Assembly (NCBI GenBank): GCA_015075745.1
Contig: JABTTW010000003.1
Location: forward strand, 235,594 to 299,593
Source of the DNA: Planctomycetia bacterium
GTDB taxonomy: Bacteria; Planctomycetota; Phycisphaerae; UBA1845; UTPLA1
Length of the DNA stretch: 64,000 bases
Direction of reading: 5' to 3'
Shown: positions 63,307-64,000 of the stretch, piece after piece
Numbering within the stretch: the first letter of the stretch is position 1
Layout of the letters: each line of letters starts with the position of its first letter
Position numbers and translations under genes: made by a program
The notes under the pieces: generated by a model
Told to the model about the DNA's origin: nothing
Seen by the model: the letters and a program-made list of their open reading frames with translations, nothing else
Databases searched by the model: none

Positions 63307-63559
63307 GGCGTCGCCACTATACGATCCGCGGCAACACACGGTTCATCGGCAGTTCAAACGGCTCTGTAATCGCCCCGTAGAGCCGAATCGAAACGTGGAT
63401 AAGGGCGCGAGCGCAGAGCAAGTGTTTCCTTTGGTATGCGAAGACCCACACCCATCCCGCGCCCGCGCTGGGCCCCGAAGCGGCTTGCAGTTTGGCGATC
63501 GACCATCAGCGGCTCCCGCACCGCAATATGTCACCGCCTTCGCATTCACGCAGGACGGC

Positions 63560-63800
63560 CTCCGGCGTCTCTGTGTCACCTTCCCGAAGCGTTTTTCAAG
63601 GACTTACAAACGATCTTTCCCGGAATTTGCCGTGCATGTTCGGGCATAGACCGGTCTTGTTTCACCCTAAGCGTTTTCACTCAAAACCGCCCAATTCGCG
63701 AAGCGCCCCAACACATGCCCGCCACAAGCGTTGGCACAATTCCCCGAGCCCTTGTGTCACCTTATGTCACCTTCGATTTCACAAGACTTACGCGAACGCC
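63560..63800. repeat. Noncoding repeat tract related to 6108-6420
   Basis: Contains GCCCCAACACATGCCCGCCA, CAAGCGTTGGCAC, GTGTCACCTTATGTCACC and TTCGATTTCACAAGACTTAC, which match the order CCCCAACACATGACCGCCAC ... GTGTCACCGTATGTCACC ... TTCGACTTTGCAGGACTTGC at 6111-6195. Another TGTGTCACCTT is at 63572. The stretch 63307-64000 shows no convincing gene. Confidence 0.6.
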
Positions 63801-63959
63801 GTCGCCCCCCGATCCGAGCCGCGCGCGTCAGCAAGCGGTACCAGAAAATCCGGACCCCCAATCAAATTCAACACCAACCGCCGACCCAATCAGTACCGCC
63901 GCCTCTGCATTCTCCTGGACCCTCTCGAATGCCCCCGCGCAACCCCGCCGCCGCTCAAA

Positions 63960-63996
63960 ATTTCGACGTTTCGACGTTTCGACTTTTCGACGTTTC
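63960..63996 (+). repeat. Short tandem repeat at the window edge
   Basis: Four imperfect copies of the 9-mer TTTCGACGT, the third with a substitution (TTTCGACTT). The array may continue beyond the window. Confidence 0.7.
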
Positions 63997-64000
63997 CGCC

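Noticed and set aside
63960..63996. CRISPR-like array at the window end
   Set aside because: The units are 9 bases in direct tandem with no spacers.

Overview
This 64 kb window looks like a high-GC chromosome segment of a member of the Planctomycetota, probably Phycisphaerae-like. The clues are secreted proteins ending in dockerin-like Asp-rich repeats (GDxNxDGxxDxxDI), the Cys-rich secreted repeats, PEP-CTERM sorting tails with a matching exosortase and EpsI, and mostly long proteins with no close proteobacterial-style operon order. The taxonomic call is an inference from gene content; no rRNA is present.

Left part (1-11.4 kb): the 3' end of a secreted esterase with dockerin tail; two paralogous multi-pass membrane proteins and a stand-alone NuoE-like [2Fe-2S] protein in one minus-strand run; a HAF-repeat PEP-CTERM protein bracketed by REP-like intergenic repeats; a nitroreductase; murD and purD; a tRNA-Met(CAU) with a clear promoter; and a membrane fatty-acid desaturase.

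Middle part (11.9-29.2 kb): cell-surface genes. These are a membrane-anchored SGNH-like protein carrying TPRs, a wrecked paralogue of a trypsin-like protease, two tandem membrane-only paralogues resembling the N-terminal domain of polyprenyl glycosylphosphotransferases, an FG-GAP propeller protein, a 1487-residue TPR protein, an intact Cys-rich/trypsin/dockerin protease, two paralogous PEP-CTERM proteins, an unusual PPPPG protein and a large beta-helix surface protein.

Right part (30.7-62.5 kb): one large minus-strand exopolysaccharide locus. From its 5' end (62.5 kb) it runs: NusG/RfaH-like antiterminator, zinc-ribbon membrane protein, degenerate nucleotidyltransferase, Wzc-like copolymerase/kinase, a pseudo-nucleotidyltransferase-LbH-sugar transferase fusion (initiating enzyme), RfbA, a wrecked rfbB, exosortase, a small LuxR-type regulator, EpsI, pyruvyltransferase, flippase, acyltransferase, FrhB-like protein, Wzy-like polymerase, GT2, a decayed gene, GT26, a GT4-like transferase and a heparinase-family lyase. 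Together these would start, extend, modify, flip, polymerise and trim a surface polysaccharide, and anchor PEP-CTERM proteins. No Wza-type outer-membrane exporter is seen.

The 3' half of the locus is riddled with insertion sequences: five IS630-superfamily elements, all at CTAG targets (three in a head-to-tail chain sharing single TA dinucleotides), and two decayed IS256 copies, one nested inside an IS630 element with an 8-bp target duplication. Several genes are broken in the same way, with the N-terminus joined to the C-terminus by a large internal deletion. An 18-bp dyad matching at 16 of 18 positions lies upstream of both the exopolysaccharide locus and the beta-helix protein gene. Related intergenic repeats lie near both window ends.
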